64,000 nt of DNA from JAIVJM01 sp963816985. Its GTDB lineage: Bacteria; Acidobacteriota; Blastocatellia; Pyrinomonadales; Pyrinomonadaceae. This document shows, in pieces, positions 6,510-16,010 of the stretch (its first letter is position 1; each line of letters starts with the position of its first letter). Location of the stretch: assembly GCA_963816985.1 (NCBI GenBank), contig CAWFMF010000002.1, positions 124,001 through 188,000 on the forward strand, given 5' to 3'. The position numbers and the translations under genes are program-made. The notes under the pieces were generated by a model that was not told where the DNA came from, made no database searches, and saw only the letters and a list, made by a program, of their open reading frames with translations.

Positions 6510-9140
6510 ATGTCAAAGCAAACCAACGTACCTGTAAAGTCTTCTTCAGTTGCCGAGTCATTGGACTCATTAACTCCCTACAAGACCCCATTCAATGTTG
6601 TCCTTTCTAACGCACTCGTCCATCTTCTTTCCGATCAGCTATATCAGTCACTAGTAAAAGCAGTCGAGGAATTAGTTGTTAATGCTTATGATGCAGAAGC
6701 TCACTCATGTTGTGTATACGTACCTTATCCAAGCAATGCCGCATCGGATTTTATTATAGTGTTTGACGACGGGATAGGTATGTCATACGAAGGGCTAATT
6801 GAATTATGGAAGATTGGAGATAGCAATAAGCGAGAAGCAGATATTGAGACTCTTCGAAAACGAAAGCAAATTGGCAAGTTTGGTATTGGAAAATTAGCTG
6901 CACAAACCATTGGTAATAAACTTACATATATCACCAAAAATCAGGGGGAAATTCTTACTGTAACTGTTGACTTTAATGATTTCAAAAAAGTTCCTCCTCC
7001 GGCAAATACTTCTCAGCCTAAAGCGAATAGTAATGATCATGATGCATCATCTAGTGACTATAAACAGGTTCCTGCGCAAGTCCGCTCGATTACAAGCCTT
7101 GCGGATTTTTTGCAGACATCGCCGCTAAATAATATGTTGCTTGAAACTTTTGAGGATCAGGCGTGGAAGTCTTTACAAGTCGGGACTAAAGCTCTAGAAA
7201 GAGCCTCAAAAAATATAGCCGAGCTGTTGTCAAGAAAAGACTCTTGGACTATAGCAGTGATAGAGGGATTAACAGAAAAAGGCAAAAGTATAAAAAACGC
7301 TACGTTAGCTTGGGTATTAAGCACGGCTATGCCGTTAGTTGATGATTTCAAACTTTTTCTTAATGGTAAAGAAATCAAAAGCTCCAAGGAAAAGTACGAT
7401 ACTTTAGTAGAATTTGACATTATCGAATTGCCCCAAAAGCGGTTGGATGACCTGAAAGGTACAACGGGTGAGGAATGGAAAAAAGAAGGTGATCTTCTTG
7501 TATCAAAGTCATTTCCATTAGGAGTGAAAGGAACAGCCTTAGTCACAAAACAATCTTTGTATGGCGGTAAGAGCGACGATCTGGAGCGCAGTCATGGGTT
7601 TTTCATCAGGGTCTTACATAGACTCCTCGACTACAAAGACCCGCTCTTTGGCTTAAAACCATTGACGTATGAAATTTTCAATAGGCTACGGGTAGAAATT
7701 GACGCTGATGATTTAGATGTCGGATTAACTGCATCACGGGAAACAGTTGAAGAATCCTTGCAAGTTACGGTCTTCCGCGACTTGCTAAGAGCAATCTTCA
7801 ACGAAGCTTTCAAAAGGTATAAAGAGGCAAACGAAAAAAAGGAAACTGATGGGAATCCTAAAAAAGAAGGTGAGAGAAATGAAGTCTCACATAGATTAGT
7901 TGAGTATCCAATAGCAGATGCTTTGCTAGGGCAAAGTGATTCTTTTACAGGTGCGGATGCAGATGAAAATTGGTTCTATTTGTCTCTTCCCGACGAAAAA
8001 GATATAGATAGTCTAATTAACGATCTTTACACGTCCAATCGCCAAAAATACAAGTATCATTACACCAATTCTGGCCGCACAGGTCGTCTTGTTAAATTCG
8101 ACCCTAAAACTTCGACATTCGAACTAAATTCCGATCATGAGTTTGTTAAAGAATACTTGCAGGATAATGAAAAAGTCTTGCAGGACTTTGTTACTGCCGA
8201 AGCTTTGCTCGAAGTTTATTTAAGGCAGCATCAGGTCCCAATAAACATTGTCGCTGAAGTGCTAGAGCAACGGGATAAATTGCTCAGGAGTTTGGCAAAA
8301 GATCAATGCTTTTCTTTTAAATTAATAGCCCAAAGATTGCGGGATTCGGCTGCTGATGAACATGAATTAGAAATTTCTCTTGTTGTTGCTGCTAGAGCAC
8401 TCGGCTTTAATGCAACACATATCAGCGGGAGCGGAAACCCAGATGGCATAGCCAAGTTTTTTGATTATCCTAATGGGGAGAAAACAATCATCCTAGAAGC
8501 AAAATCATCAGTTGATACTCCATCGTTGGGTGCAATAGATTTTGGTGGATTACATGAGCATAAAATAACTGAAGAGGTAGAAGGGTGTTTGTTGCTTGCA
8601 CCGTCATATCCGGGGGAAACAAGAGAAGTTAGTGCTGTTAATAATAGAGGTAACAACTTAAAAATTTCTTGTTGGACTATTGACTTACTTGCGTCACTGG
8701 TAGAGGTGGCGGAGAGCCGACATATCAATGCAAATCATGTATTAGAGATAGTATTGAACAAGTTTGCTCCAAAAGATGTTGAAAAAGCAGTTAAAGAATT
8801 GCTCGCGGAACCACTGTGGAATCAGACCGAACTTTATATTGCAATCGTAGATACCCTTGAAAAGTTACAAAAATTAAATACCAGAGAAAATCGTTCTGTG
8901 GGGATGTTATATGGTCATATTGGATTAATGCCTAATTTTGAGAATATAGAAAGACAGAGAATTGAGAACGCTGTTAAAGACCTTGAGAGTGCTAGCAAGG
9001 GGGGATTGAAGCTGCTAAGTGGTGGGAATATTGCAATACGTGTTGCGTTGGATGAACTAAAAAGAAGACTTTCCCCCATATTAAATCAATCTGGATTCTC
9101 AAGGAGGAAAAGCAGTTTCCGACAAGATGAGAAACAATAA
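6510..9140 (+). CDS. GHKL (MutL/MORC-like) ATPase fused to a PD-(D/E)XK-type nuclease domain
   Basis: An 876-aa protein. The N-terminal GHKL ATPase shows the N-box EELVVNAYDAEA (53-64), the G1 box DDGIGM (86-91) and the G2 box GKFGIGKLA (122-130). A long helical middle region follows. At about 635-740 is a restriction-endonuclease-like core: NPDG (Asp about 645), a beta strand, then ILEAKSS (Glu663, Lys665), i.e. D...ExK. Published surveys describe GHKL ATPases of MutL/MORC type joined to nuclease domains in restriction-modification systems. The 14-base overlap with a DNA methyltransferase fits that. Target and modification specificity are unknown. Codon use is AT-rich like the rest of the island. 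Confidence 0.75.
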   Translation: MSKQTNVPVKSSSVAESLDSLTPYKTPFNVVLSNALVHLLSDQLYQSLVKAVEELVVNAYDAEAHSCCVYVPYPSNAASDFIIVFDDGIGMSYEGLIELWKIGDSNKREADIETLRKRKQIGKFGIGKLAAQTIGNKLTYITKNQGEILTVTVDFNDFKKVPPPANTSQPKANSNDHDASSSDYKQVPAQVRSITSLADFLQTSPLNNMLLETFEDQAWKSLQVGTKALERASKNIAELLSRKDSWTIAVIEGLTEKGKSIKNATLAWVLSTAMPLVDDFKLFLNGKEIKSSKEKYDTLVEFDIIELPQKRLDDLKGTTGEEWKKEGDLLVSKSFPLGVKGTALVTKQSLYGGKSDDLERSHGFFIRVLHRLLDYKDPLFGLKPLTYEIFNRLRVEIDADDLDVGLTASRETVEESLQVTVFRDLLRAIFNEAFKRYKEANEKKETDGNPKKEGERNEVSHRLVEYPIADALLGQSDSFTGADADENWFYLSLPDEKDIDSLINDLYTSNRQKYKYHYTNSGRTGRLVKFDPKTSTFELNSDHEFVKEYLQDNEKVLQDFVTAEALLEVYLRQHQVPINIVAEVLEQRDKLLRSLAKDQCFSFKLIAQRLRDSAADEHELEISLVVAARALGFNATHISGSGNPDGIAKFFDYPNGEKTIILEAKSSVDTPSLGAIDFGGLHEHKITEEVEGCLLLAPSYPGETREVSAVNNRGNNLKISCWTIDLLASLVEVAESRHINANHVLEIVLNKFAPKDVEKAVKELLAEPLWNQTELYIAIVDTLEKLQKLNTRENRSVGMLYGHIGLMPNFENIERQRIENAVKDLESASKGGLKLLSGGNIAIRVALDELKRRLSPILNQSGFSRRKSSFRQDEKQ

Positions 9141-9987
9141 AATCCCCCTCGACACGATTAAGATCGGAGACGCATACAGTTTGTTGAAGGATATGCCGGA
9201 TGAGTTTATAGATTTGACGATAACCTCGCCACCTTATAACAAACGAAAGAAAAACACTGGTTGGCTAGTAAACAATGAACAATATAGTGATTTTGACGAT
9301 CACTTACCAGAAGATGAATACCAAGCTAAACAAACTCAGGTTTTGACTGAGCTTTATAGAGTTACCAAGAATGGCGGGTCGGCCTTCTATAACCATAAAT
9401 TAAGGTGGGAAGGAGGGAAACTTATACACCCTTTATCTTGGTTGTCTCAAACTCCTTGGGCTATAAAGCAAGAAATTGTGTGGGATAGAGGACTTGCAGC
9501 AAATATGAGAGGTTGGCGTTATTGGCAGGTTGACGAACGAATATATTGGTTATACAAGCCAATTAACGGTTACCTAATCGGCGAGGAACTTGAATCGAAA
9601 CACGCGAAGTTGTCATCCATTTGGCGTGTAAGACCAGTGCCGAGAATGAATGAGCATCCCGCTCCATTTCCTATAGAGATACCAGCCAGAATCATTTATT
9701 CCTTAATCAAAGAAAGGAAAGGAATCATATTTGATCCTTATTGCGGGACAGGTACGACATTGGTCGCGGCAAAATTGTTAGGGCATCATTTTTATGGTTT
9801 AGATATATCTGAATCCTATGCATCTTTTGCGTTGAACCGCTTAGAGAGCGCTCATGAAGAGGAGGAGCGAGTTTTGGAAGAGTGCTCTAGACATATAATT
9901 ATTGACACATTCATATCTAGAAAAAAGAAAGGAACTGAAAAGTGGCCATTCGGCCCAAGGAAGAATAATAAAGAGAACAATATGTAA
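9127..9987 (+). CDS. Site-specific DNA methyltransferase (beta-class, N4-cytosine/N6-adenine type)
   Basis: A 286-aa SAM-dependent amino-methyltransferase. Catalytic motif IV is TSPPYN (33-38) and the SAM-binding motif I is DPYCGTGTT (203-211), placed after motif IV as in the beta class. TSPPYN occurs in both m4C and m6A enzymes, so the modified base cannot be assigned. It starts inside the 3' end of the GHKL-nuclease gene (14-base overlap), which implies coupled translation. The pair is best read as modification and restriction arms of one system. The C-terminus is Lys-rich. Confidence 0.88.
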   Translation: MRNNKIPLDTIKIGDAYSLLKDMPDEFIDLTITSPPYNKRKKNTGWLVNNEQYSDFDDHLPEDEYQAKQTQVLTELYRVTKNGGSAFYNHKLRWEGGKLIHPLSWLSQTPWAIKQEIVWDRGLAANMRGWRYWQVDERIYWLYKPINGYLIGEELESKHAKLSSIWRVRPVPRMNEHPAPFPIEIPARIIYSLIKERKGIIFDPYCGTGTTLVAAKLLGHHFYGLDISESYASFALNRLESAHEEEERVLEECSRHIIIDTFISRKKKGTEKWPFGPRKNNKENNM

Positions 9988-10276
9988 ATCTTTAGGCTTG
10001 CAATCAAGTATTGAGTATGACTCATACAGGACGTTGGGAAAGCAAGCAGGCTGCAGCAAATGTTTTGCAACCCACCTGATTTTGTGCGAACTGTCCAGCA
10101 TGGATTACAGCGCCATTCTCACGGGTGCTAGGGCCTGCCAGCAAAGCATGCAGAGGCGTCTTTAAAGCAGGCCCTCTCTATAGCACATCACTGAGTTACT
10201 GTAAGCCTCAACCGAACCAACTTTTCTATCCCTCGTTCTAATTAAAAACAATGGGCCTCTCCTTGGAGAACAGCGG
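9988..10276. other. Intergenic region with a hairpin
   Basis: No credible gene in 289 bases. A 9-bp inverted repeat AGGGCCTGC / GCAGGCCCT (10130-10138, 10167-10175) encloses 28 bases that themselves contain GCATGC. It could end the methyltransferase transcript or regulate the dCTP-deaminase-like gene; there is no T-run to support a terminator. Confidence 0.35.
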
Positions 10277-10807
10277 ATGAGAGTCATTAACGAGACACGA
10301 TTTAATGATTTGTGTAACACGGGGGAGATATCACAGTTCGGCTGCCAGTTTATTGACGGGATAAAAATTGGTCTTCGAGCGAATGGTTCGTTGCTCAAAT
10401 TACCAGAAACCGTTAATGCAAACAGCCTCGACTCGTCGTGCTTAGACAAACTCGATATCCAATCTACGCAACTTATAAAGGGAAATTTTTACTTAGCAAC
10501 AACTATCGAGAAGATCAGTGTTTCAGACAGAATATTCGGGATGCTTCATACGCGCTCTTACTGGGCGCGTCTTGGCCTTGACTGTGTAGGGTCCTCAACA
10601 TACTTAAGTCCCGGCTTCGGCGGTGGGTCTCCAACTCCCCTTGTCCTTGAACTCCGTCCGATGGTTTCGATATCCAATATTAAGTCCTCCTCTTTCCTCG
10701 CCGGACTTGTGCTATTTGAGCTAGAAATGGCTGTACGAACGGGAGCAATGGACCACTCTATCCGCTTTCCATTTCAATCGCTTAAGCCTTATGGAACATA
10801 CAAGTAG
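10277..10807 (+). CDS. dCTP deaminase/dUTPase-family protein
   Basis: A 176-aa protein of the dCTP deaminase/dUTPase fold. The central block RSYWARLGLDCVGSSTYLSP followed by GFGGGSPTPLVLELRP corresponds to the family's S-x-ARLG and PGFxG...LEL core; the Glu in VLEL fits the catalytic glutamate position of Dcd. The homotrimeric enzymes convert dCTP to dUTP or dUMP. Two roles are possible: supplying dUMP to ThyX, or depleting dCTP as an antiphage effector (known for some dCTP deaminases). The sequence alone does not choose. It overlaps the next gene by 17 bases. No active-site test is possible here, so the activity is inferred. Confidence 0.72.
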   Translation: MRVINETRFNDLCNTGEISQFGCQFIDGIKIGLRANGSLLKLPETVNANSLDSSCLDKLDIQSTQLIKGNFYLATTIEKISVSDRIFGMLHTRSYWARLGLDCVGSSTYLSPGFGGGSPTPLVLELRPMVSISNIKSSSFLAGLVLFELEMAVRTGAMDHSIRFPFQSLKPYGTYK

Positions 10808-11543
10808 GAGCGAACATCTTCGCTCAACACTGACACGCCCACTCGCTAACTTTCCTGAAATCCTCACGTCAGAACACATAACAAAGATTGCTGAGGTTGC
10901 CGGGAGATTGGTCTCTATAGAAAGCCTCACACGACTTCAAGCAGCATTGAGGGACGACCCTATAGCCCTTAAGGCTGCCGCTGGCGGTTCGTATTTCCAC
11001 GACAATTCCTTTCTTAAGCTCATTATCATGGATTCTATTTGTAGCCGCTTTCGGTTTCGGCTGCACTGGTGGAAAGCAGACGCGAAGAATTTAAATGTAG
11101 TGCAGAACATTCATAATCATCAATTTCACTTTTATTCGTTTGTATTGATGGGTGCTCTGACAAATACCGTTTGGAATGCAGCTTCTCAAGGTGCCTCATA
11201 TGTGCATTATAAATATCATCCTAGATCGAATAGAAACACTTACCTTCTTACTGAAGTTGGCACCAAGTTTCTATGCGTTAACGGAATAACGCACCAACCT
11301 GCTGGCAACATGTACTACCTCAATGCCGAGTCTCTTCACACGTCTGATCCAGATAAGGGCAAAGATGTAGTCACGCTCTTTATCGAGGATCGAGTTTCGA
11401 TTCGACTGTATGCTGACGTTTTCTCAAACAGATATACCGGGAAGAAAATAGTAATTCCATCCCCTGCTCTCTCTAAACAAGAATACATTGATGGGTTATC
11501 CGACTTCATTTTAATGTTGACAAAACATGAACCTTGCTTCTGA
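10791..11543 (+). CDS. Cupin-like protein of unknown function, coupled to the dCTP-deaminase-like gene
   Basis: A 250-aa protein that I do not recognise. The middle contains HNHQFHFYSFVLMGAL, a His-x-His cluster followed by a beta strand, then a second His in GITHQPAGNMYYL and ESLHTSD. This spacing resembles a metal-binding cupin or cysteine-dioxygenase-type barrel. The N-terminal 80 residues are helical. Starting inside the previous gene implies a shared transcript and a joint function. It may process or sense a nucleotide, but that is speculation. Confidence 0.6.
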   Translation: MEHTSRSEHLRSTLTRPLANFPEILTSEHITKIAEVAGRLVSIESLTRLQAALRDDPIALKAAAGGSYFHDNSFLKLIIMDSICSRFRFRLHWWKADAKNLNVVQNIHNHQFHFYSFVLMGALTNTVWNAASQGASYVHYKYHPRSNRNTYLLTEVGTKFLCVNGITHQPAGNMYYLNAESLHTSDPDKGKDVVTLFIEDRVSIRLYADVFSNRYTGKKIVIPSPALSKQEYIDGLSDFILMLTKHEPCF

Positions 11544-11658
11544 ATTGGATTTAGTTGTCTAGGAACATCATTGCTTGATCCGATGTGTTGTATTGAGTAT
11601 CTCAATCAAGCATGGTTGAGACCAGACTGAACAATGAGAATTCAGGACTTCGAAAGAG

Positions 11659-13506
11659 ATGAAATTCAATGATGAATTCTCATATGACACTTTGTCGGCA
11701 GATGAATTTGAGGAGCTATGTGCTGCGATTCTTAGCCGAGAAGGCCGTGGTTTGATTGTCGAGCGTTACGGGCGTTCAGGACAGACACAATTTGGAATTG
11801 ATATTCTTGGAATACAAGCTGCTACAGGTGAGATAGTCGCTGTCGAATGTAAACGACGCGATAAAATTTCGCTAAGACTTCTCAAATCCATCATTAACAA
11901 GTTCTGGCAAAACAAAGAGCGGTGGATAAAGGAAGGCGTTCGCCGTTTCATTATATGCATTGCAGCAGATATACAAGACCGACATATCAACGACTTCTGG
12001 CTTCAGGAGGCAACACGTTTTCGACAGGTAAATATCGTACTGGAAATTTGGAGCGCAAGGACGCTCGCAAATAAGATTTCTCAATTACCTGACATCAGGA
12101 GAAAATTTTTTCCTAACCATAATTATCCTACTGAATGGAATCAAGCACCAGCAGACAAAGTTGAACTTAGTGGAGTTTCTGTGCGTCAATCGCGGGCGGC
12201 ACTCAGAGTATTGTCTAATCTTCGGTTCTCTCAATTTAGCAGCCTCCTAAAATCTTTAGACGATGAACTAAATTCGGGCGAGCGTGAAATGCTGGAAGCC
12301 CGTCTGGTAGATGAGGCTAGTGCGGCGAACTTTAAACGCAGTAATCCAAGTTCAGGTATAGCGCTGCTTAGGCGGTTACTTTATATTCCAACTTTCCATG
12401 AGAACTGGAAATTCAGAAGGACTTTGGGGAGAATTGCTGGTGAGTTTGTAAGCACCGCACGTCACGAACCTAAACAGCGTTTTCAAGTGCGTGATTTAGC
12501 CGAACATTGTTTGGAACATCCCGATACTTCTATCCTGTTAGCAGTAACTGCAACATCCGGTCACTACCCAGCTCGAACTCTTGGCGCGACTGTTCTTAAG
12601 CGGCTGATTCTTCAAAAACACCCTCAAGTTCGCTGGCTTATTATGCGCGGATGGCCTGTGGTTGAGCCGGTAGTTACTGATTATTTTTCACTTCCAAGCT
12701 TGCTTGAGACTGATGATCGGTGGCTCCGAAGAAGGTTTCTGCTGACCTTAATTCGCGAACTGCATTCCGGCAACTATCCGAATTTGAAAAGCTTGCTGAC
12801 GGAGCATATTCAACACGATAGTTTAGTAACAGGTAATACCCGATTCAAGACAGCACTGGGAAAGTGGTTGAGCCTACAGGCTGGAATTGATTTGTACCCT
12901 CTTAGCAGAAGAGATATTACTGAAGCTAGTACAGACTTGGCTGTTCTGATTCATTCCCTGCACCAAAGACAGGATGTCAATGACATTCATCGGTTTTCAG
13001 CGGCACTTGATTATCATTGTATTAATCTTGATTACTCCTCCTCGCCAGAAGCTCTACACATCAGTAAAGTGCATTCAGAAGGGAGATACGGGATTATCAG
13101 GCAATGGGTCGAAGAAGGGCTCGCTTCAGTACATGAAGACTTGTTATTCACATTTATAAGTGATGTGTTGGACTGCACAGATGAAGGAGTTAGATGGGCA
13201 ATTAGCGCGTCAATGATAAGTTGGTTGCCGAAGATCACCTCAATAGCGCAACGGCGGGAATTGATATTCCAATTACTAAATGACTGGCATCCCTGGATTG
13301 TGCGGGAATCTTTAGAACAACTGGGCCAGAACCCTTCTAATTTCTATGGTCTTGATCCATTAGAATTGTTGACAACATGTTCAGCCAGTATTAACCGTTC
13401 AGTCAAGCAAGGATGGGAAGAAAAAGAATTCAATCGTGGCTACTTGAAAATCTTGTGGCACTACCCCAATTACGTAGATAGGATTACGCTTCGAATGATA
13501 GCGTAG
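11659..13506 (+). CDS. Mrr-type restriction endonuclease-like protein with helical-repeat C-terminus
   Basis: A 615-aa protein. Residues about 8-150 form a PD-(D/E)XK nuclease core of the Mrr_cat type: TLSADEFEELCAAIL, then FGIDILG (Asp48) and IVAVECKRR (Glu63, Lys65). About 450 residues of alpha-helical, HEAT-like repeats follow (e.g. EHCLEHPDTSILLAVTA, WAISASMISWLPKIT). Mrr enzymes cut modified DNA; the repeat domain may bind DNA or a partner. It stands alone between the deaminase pair and a SnoaL-like gene. A defence role is inferred from the nuclease core and context. Confidence 0.7.
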   Translation: MKFNDEFSYDTLSADEFEELCAAILSREGRGLIVERYGRSGQTQFGIDILGIQAATGEIVAVECKRRDKISLRLLKSIINKFWQNKERWIKEGVRRFIICIAADIQDRHINDFWLQEATRFRQVNIVLEIWSARTLANKISQLPDIRRKFFPNHNYPTEWNQAPADKVELSGVSVRQSRAALRVLSNLRFSQFSSLLKSLDDELNSGEREMLEARLVDEASAANFKRSNPSSGIALLRRLLYIPTFHENWKFRRTLGRIAGEFVSTARHEPKQRFQVRDLAEHCLEHPDTSILLAVTATSGHYPARTLGATVLKRLILQKHPQVRWLIMRGWPVVEPVVTDYFSLPSLLETDDRWLRRRFLLTLIRELHSGNYPNLKSLLTEHIQHDSLVTGNTRFKTALGKWLSLQAGIDLYPLSRRDITEASTDLAVLIHSLHQRQDVNDIHRFSAALDYHCINLDYSSSPEALHISKVHSEGRYGIIRQWVEEGLASVHEDLLFTFISDVLDCTDEGVRWAISASMISWLPKITSIAQRRELIFQLLNDWHPWIVRESLEQLGQNPSNFYGLDPLELLTTCSASINRSVKQGWEEKEFNRGYLKILWHYPNYVDRITLRMIA

Positions 13507-13542
13507 GGCAGAATTCAAATTTCTTGTTATGGAAGAGTAGTT

Positions 13543-13944
13543 ATGTCACATGAGAACGTAAAGATTGTTCTAAGTATATATGATGCCTTTGCAGCGGGAG
13601 ATATTACTGCCGTTCTCAGCTTGCTCGATCCGCAAGTTGAATGGAATGAAGCTGAGAATTTTATTTATGCTGATGGTAGTCCCTATATTGGCCCTTCAGC
13701 AGTGCTTGAGGGTGTATTTATGAGAATTGGGAATGAGTGGGAAGGCTTTTCTTCTTCTCTAAGTGAGGTGCTTGACGCAGGAGAAACCGTCGTGGCGCAA
13801 GGTTACTATATTGGCATGCATAGTAAAAGCGGAAGGAAACTGCGTGCTCAATTCGCCCACTTGTTTACCTTCCGCGATGGTAAGGTTATTAAGTTTCAGC
13901 AGTATACAGATACTGCACAGTTCGCTCGAATAACAGAAAGTTAG
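13543..13944 (+). CDS. SnoaL-like/NTF2-like family protein
   Basis: A 133-aa alpha+beta cone-fold protein of the kind annotated as nuclear transport factor 2 family or ketosteroid-isomerase-like. Visible features are the N-terminal VLSIYDAFAAGDITAVLSLL, VEWNEAENF, the GPSAVLEGVF helix and the paired strands ending LFTFRDGKVIKFQQYTDTA. Members include isomerases, hydrolases and ligand binders, so no reaction can be named. It is 36 bases downstream of the Mrr-like gene, on the same strand. This family is common as isolated cargo and need not take part in defence. Confidence 0.8.
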   Translation: MSHENVKIVLSIYDAFAAGDITAVLSLLDPQVEWNEAENFIYADGSPYIGPSAVLEGVFMRIGNEWEGFSSSLSEVLDAGETVVAQGYYIGMHSKSGRKLRAQFAHLFTFRDGKVIKFQQYTDTAQFARITES

Positions 13945-13985
13945 TTCGCGCGCGACACAGACAGGACGCATAGACGGAATTAAGT

Positions 13986-14993
13986 CTACTCAAATAATCT
14001 CAATTGCTGGGAAACCTCTGGTTGCTCTTCCATAAGATTGTCTTTTAAGCTTATAAGTGTAGCCATGCTGAAGAATCGTTGTGGAGCCTTTAAAAGGTCC
14101 GGGCTAATAGCATTGTCAGCCCAACGTTGAAAAAAAATGTTGTGAACCCAATACAGCTTATGAGGGAGCGATCCTACATCCTTGATTTCAACACTTCCAC
14201 AAGTAGATATGCCTTTAGAGAGAGATTCAAAAACTAAATTAGGGGAGAATCTCAAGTCGCTTGGAGTACAGTAGAGTGGGATAAAATATTGAGTGAGCTG
14301 TGAAATCCTAGGATATACTTGAGTGATGCGTTGTGTATTTTCGCTATCCTTTCGCAGAGGATTTTCCGCCTCATTCCATAATATAAGTATTGACTCGGTG
14401 AGCTGAGCAATTCGCCTTAAAACTACACTTCGGCTGACCTTGAAATCTTTAGCAATAGTGTCTACTGCTATGGGGCTGATCACGTCAGAATGATCAAAAT
14501 ACGCCTCAATCTTAGATTTAGGTAGGAGAAGAGCCGAAGCAAATAAATCACATATCGCTTCTTCCTCGCGACCTGTGTCCTCTGTTTGGGCCAGCTCTTC
14601 ATAGCTTAGTGGGCCTGCAAGCCGTCTAAGAACTATATGCCCTATCTCATGTGCTAAAGTAAATCGTTGGCGGAAATAGCTTTGTTTACCCTTGGTTTGG
14701 GAGACTTCAAATTTTGCACCTGAGCGCTTTGCTGAACCTGCAAATGCGCTTGACTGCAAGCTAGAGCAGATATATGTAGTCTTGATATTTAGGGCTTCCG
14801 CTACTGCCTCGATTGGCGTGATAACATTATCGGAAAAGCAGCTTGGCTCCTGCGTACGCAACTGTGCGAGCAGTGAGACGCTTGCTTCCTCAATTATATC
14901 AGTCAACTCTCTTTCGTAATGGTGTAGTTTTAAGAGAGAGACCGGAATGGGATGCCGCCACTCAAGGTTGTGGTTTTTACTTTGAGCGCCCAT
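13986..14993 (-). CDS. ImmA/IrrE family metallopeptidase
   Basis: A 335-aa protein with the zincin motif HEIGH (115-119) in FTLAHEIGHIVLRRLAG. A downstream Glu in EEEAICDLFASALLLP is the likely third ligand, as in ImmA, IrrE and DUF955 proteins. Proteins of this class cleave a cognate HTH repressor to switch on a mobile element or stress response. The region after residue 200 (SRSVVLRRIAQL) includes an HTH-like helix pair. It overlaps the preceding HTH-bearing gene by 17 bases, so a protease-repressor pairing is plausible. Third gene of a minus-strand operon with 14977-16010 and 16007-17314. Confidence 0.82.
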   Translation of the reverse strand: MGAQSKNHNLEWRHPIPVSLLKLHHYERELTDIIEEASVSLLAQLRTQEPSCFSDNVITPIEAVAEALNIKTTYICSSLQSSAFAGSAKRSGAKFEVSQTKGKQSYFRQRFTLAHEIGHIVLRRLAGPLSYEELAQTEDTGREEEAICDLFASALLLPKSKIEAYFDHSDVISPIAVDTIAKDFKVSRSVVLRRIAQLTESILILWNEAENPLRKDSENTQRITQVYPRISQLTQYFIPLYCTPSDLRFSPNLVFESLSKGISTCGSVEIKDVGSLPHKLYWVHNIFFQRWADNAISPDLLKAPQRFFSMATLISLKDNLMEEQPEVSQQLRLFE

Positions 14994-16010
14994 TTCGTCG
15001 TGACTCTACCAGATGAAAGATTTTTTCAGCCAACTCTTTCGGGGAGTTTTCTTTATCGGTAACTCTGGCTGCTCTTTGGTACATTATTAGATATTCGGCT
15101 TCCCCAGATACCTCTACGAATTCTTCTAAAGATACGCCTCTGCGACTTAGATGGAGAAGCGGTTCATGCCATACTCTATCTAATTCTCCCTCTCCAATTA
15201 GGGCCGACATGGGAATCTTCAATGTATCAGACAATCGCCTTAGTACCCATAGGCCGGGATTTAGGTAGCGGTCTTGAGGTATGTTCCTTAGCTTGCACAA
15301 TTTGAGCAAACCATACGGCTCGAAAATACTCTCAATAGACTTATAATCATTCATTAATGAAAGTAGGAATGCCTCTGTAAACCCTGTTTCCTTTGCTATC
15401 TGTGTAGTGCTTTTCCCGCTTTTATTTATAGCCTTTTTTAGGCGCTCGGAGAATGGCTCTATGCCGAATTGCTGATCTGGCAGTTGCTTTACGAATCTTT
15501 GGACTTTCTTAACGGTGGCGAGAAGTTTACCCTTTAAATCATCATAATGCTGTTGGTCCTTATAAGAGATTACCCCCGCCGAGGGCTCTGTATTCTCTTC
15601 GCCAGAATAAATAGCCGGAACGCCCCTGATCATTCTTGATATGAAATGGCTATGATAGTGAAATGCAATGATAGGAATTGCCATCGAACAAGCTATCTCA
15701 GCTTCCTGCCTACCCCGAATGACGGCGTATCCAAATTCATGATAATGAAGTCTGATTCGGCTATACGCCAGCGATCCAAAATGTATATCTCCTCGGACCG
15801 CATTTTGTCGCCTCTACTTGGGTCAGAATAGTCTTGGGGGAGATAGACGAACGTGTTCGCCGACTCTTCCAACCAGCTTTTAATTAGCGCATTAAGATTT
15901 TTGATACGGTCGCACGCTTGCGAGTCCGGCATGGTTAGAGCAGAGGACACATACGCTTGCCAAGGGAATTTGTCGCGACGGTCTTCTGGAAATAGACTGC
16001 TGGTTTTCAC
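14977..16010 (-). pseudogene. Nucleoside 2-deoxyribosyltransferase-like/HTH protein (one frameshift)
   Basis: Two frames join into one protein of about 344 aa. The first piece (15693-16010) contains YLPQDYSDPSRGDKMRSEEI and FIIMNLDTPSFGVG; the second (14977-15684) continues MAIPIIAFHYHSHFISRMI. A single missing base near 15705-15712 turns GQEAEIACSMAIPII, a classic deoxyribosyltransferase-type continuation, into a stop. The C-terminal half carries an HTH (STTQIAKETGFTEAFLLSLM). Deoxyribosyltransferase-like folds in conflict systems bind or break nucleotides or NAD. It overlaps neighbours by 4 bases upstream and 17 bases downstream. If the break is real the gene is dead; if it is a sequencing indel the protein is intact. 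Confidence 0.65.
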
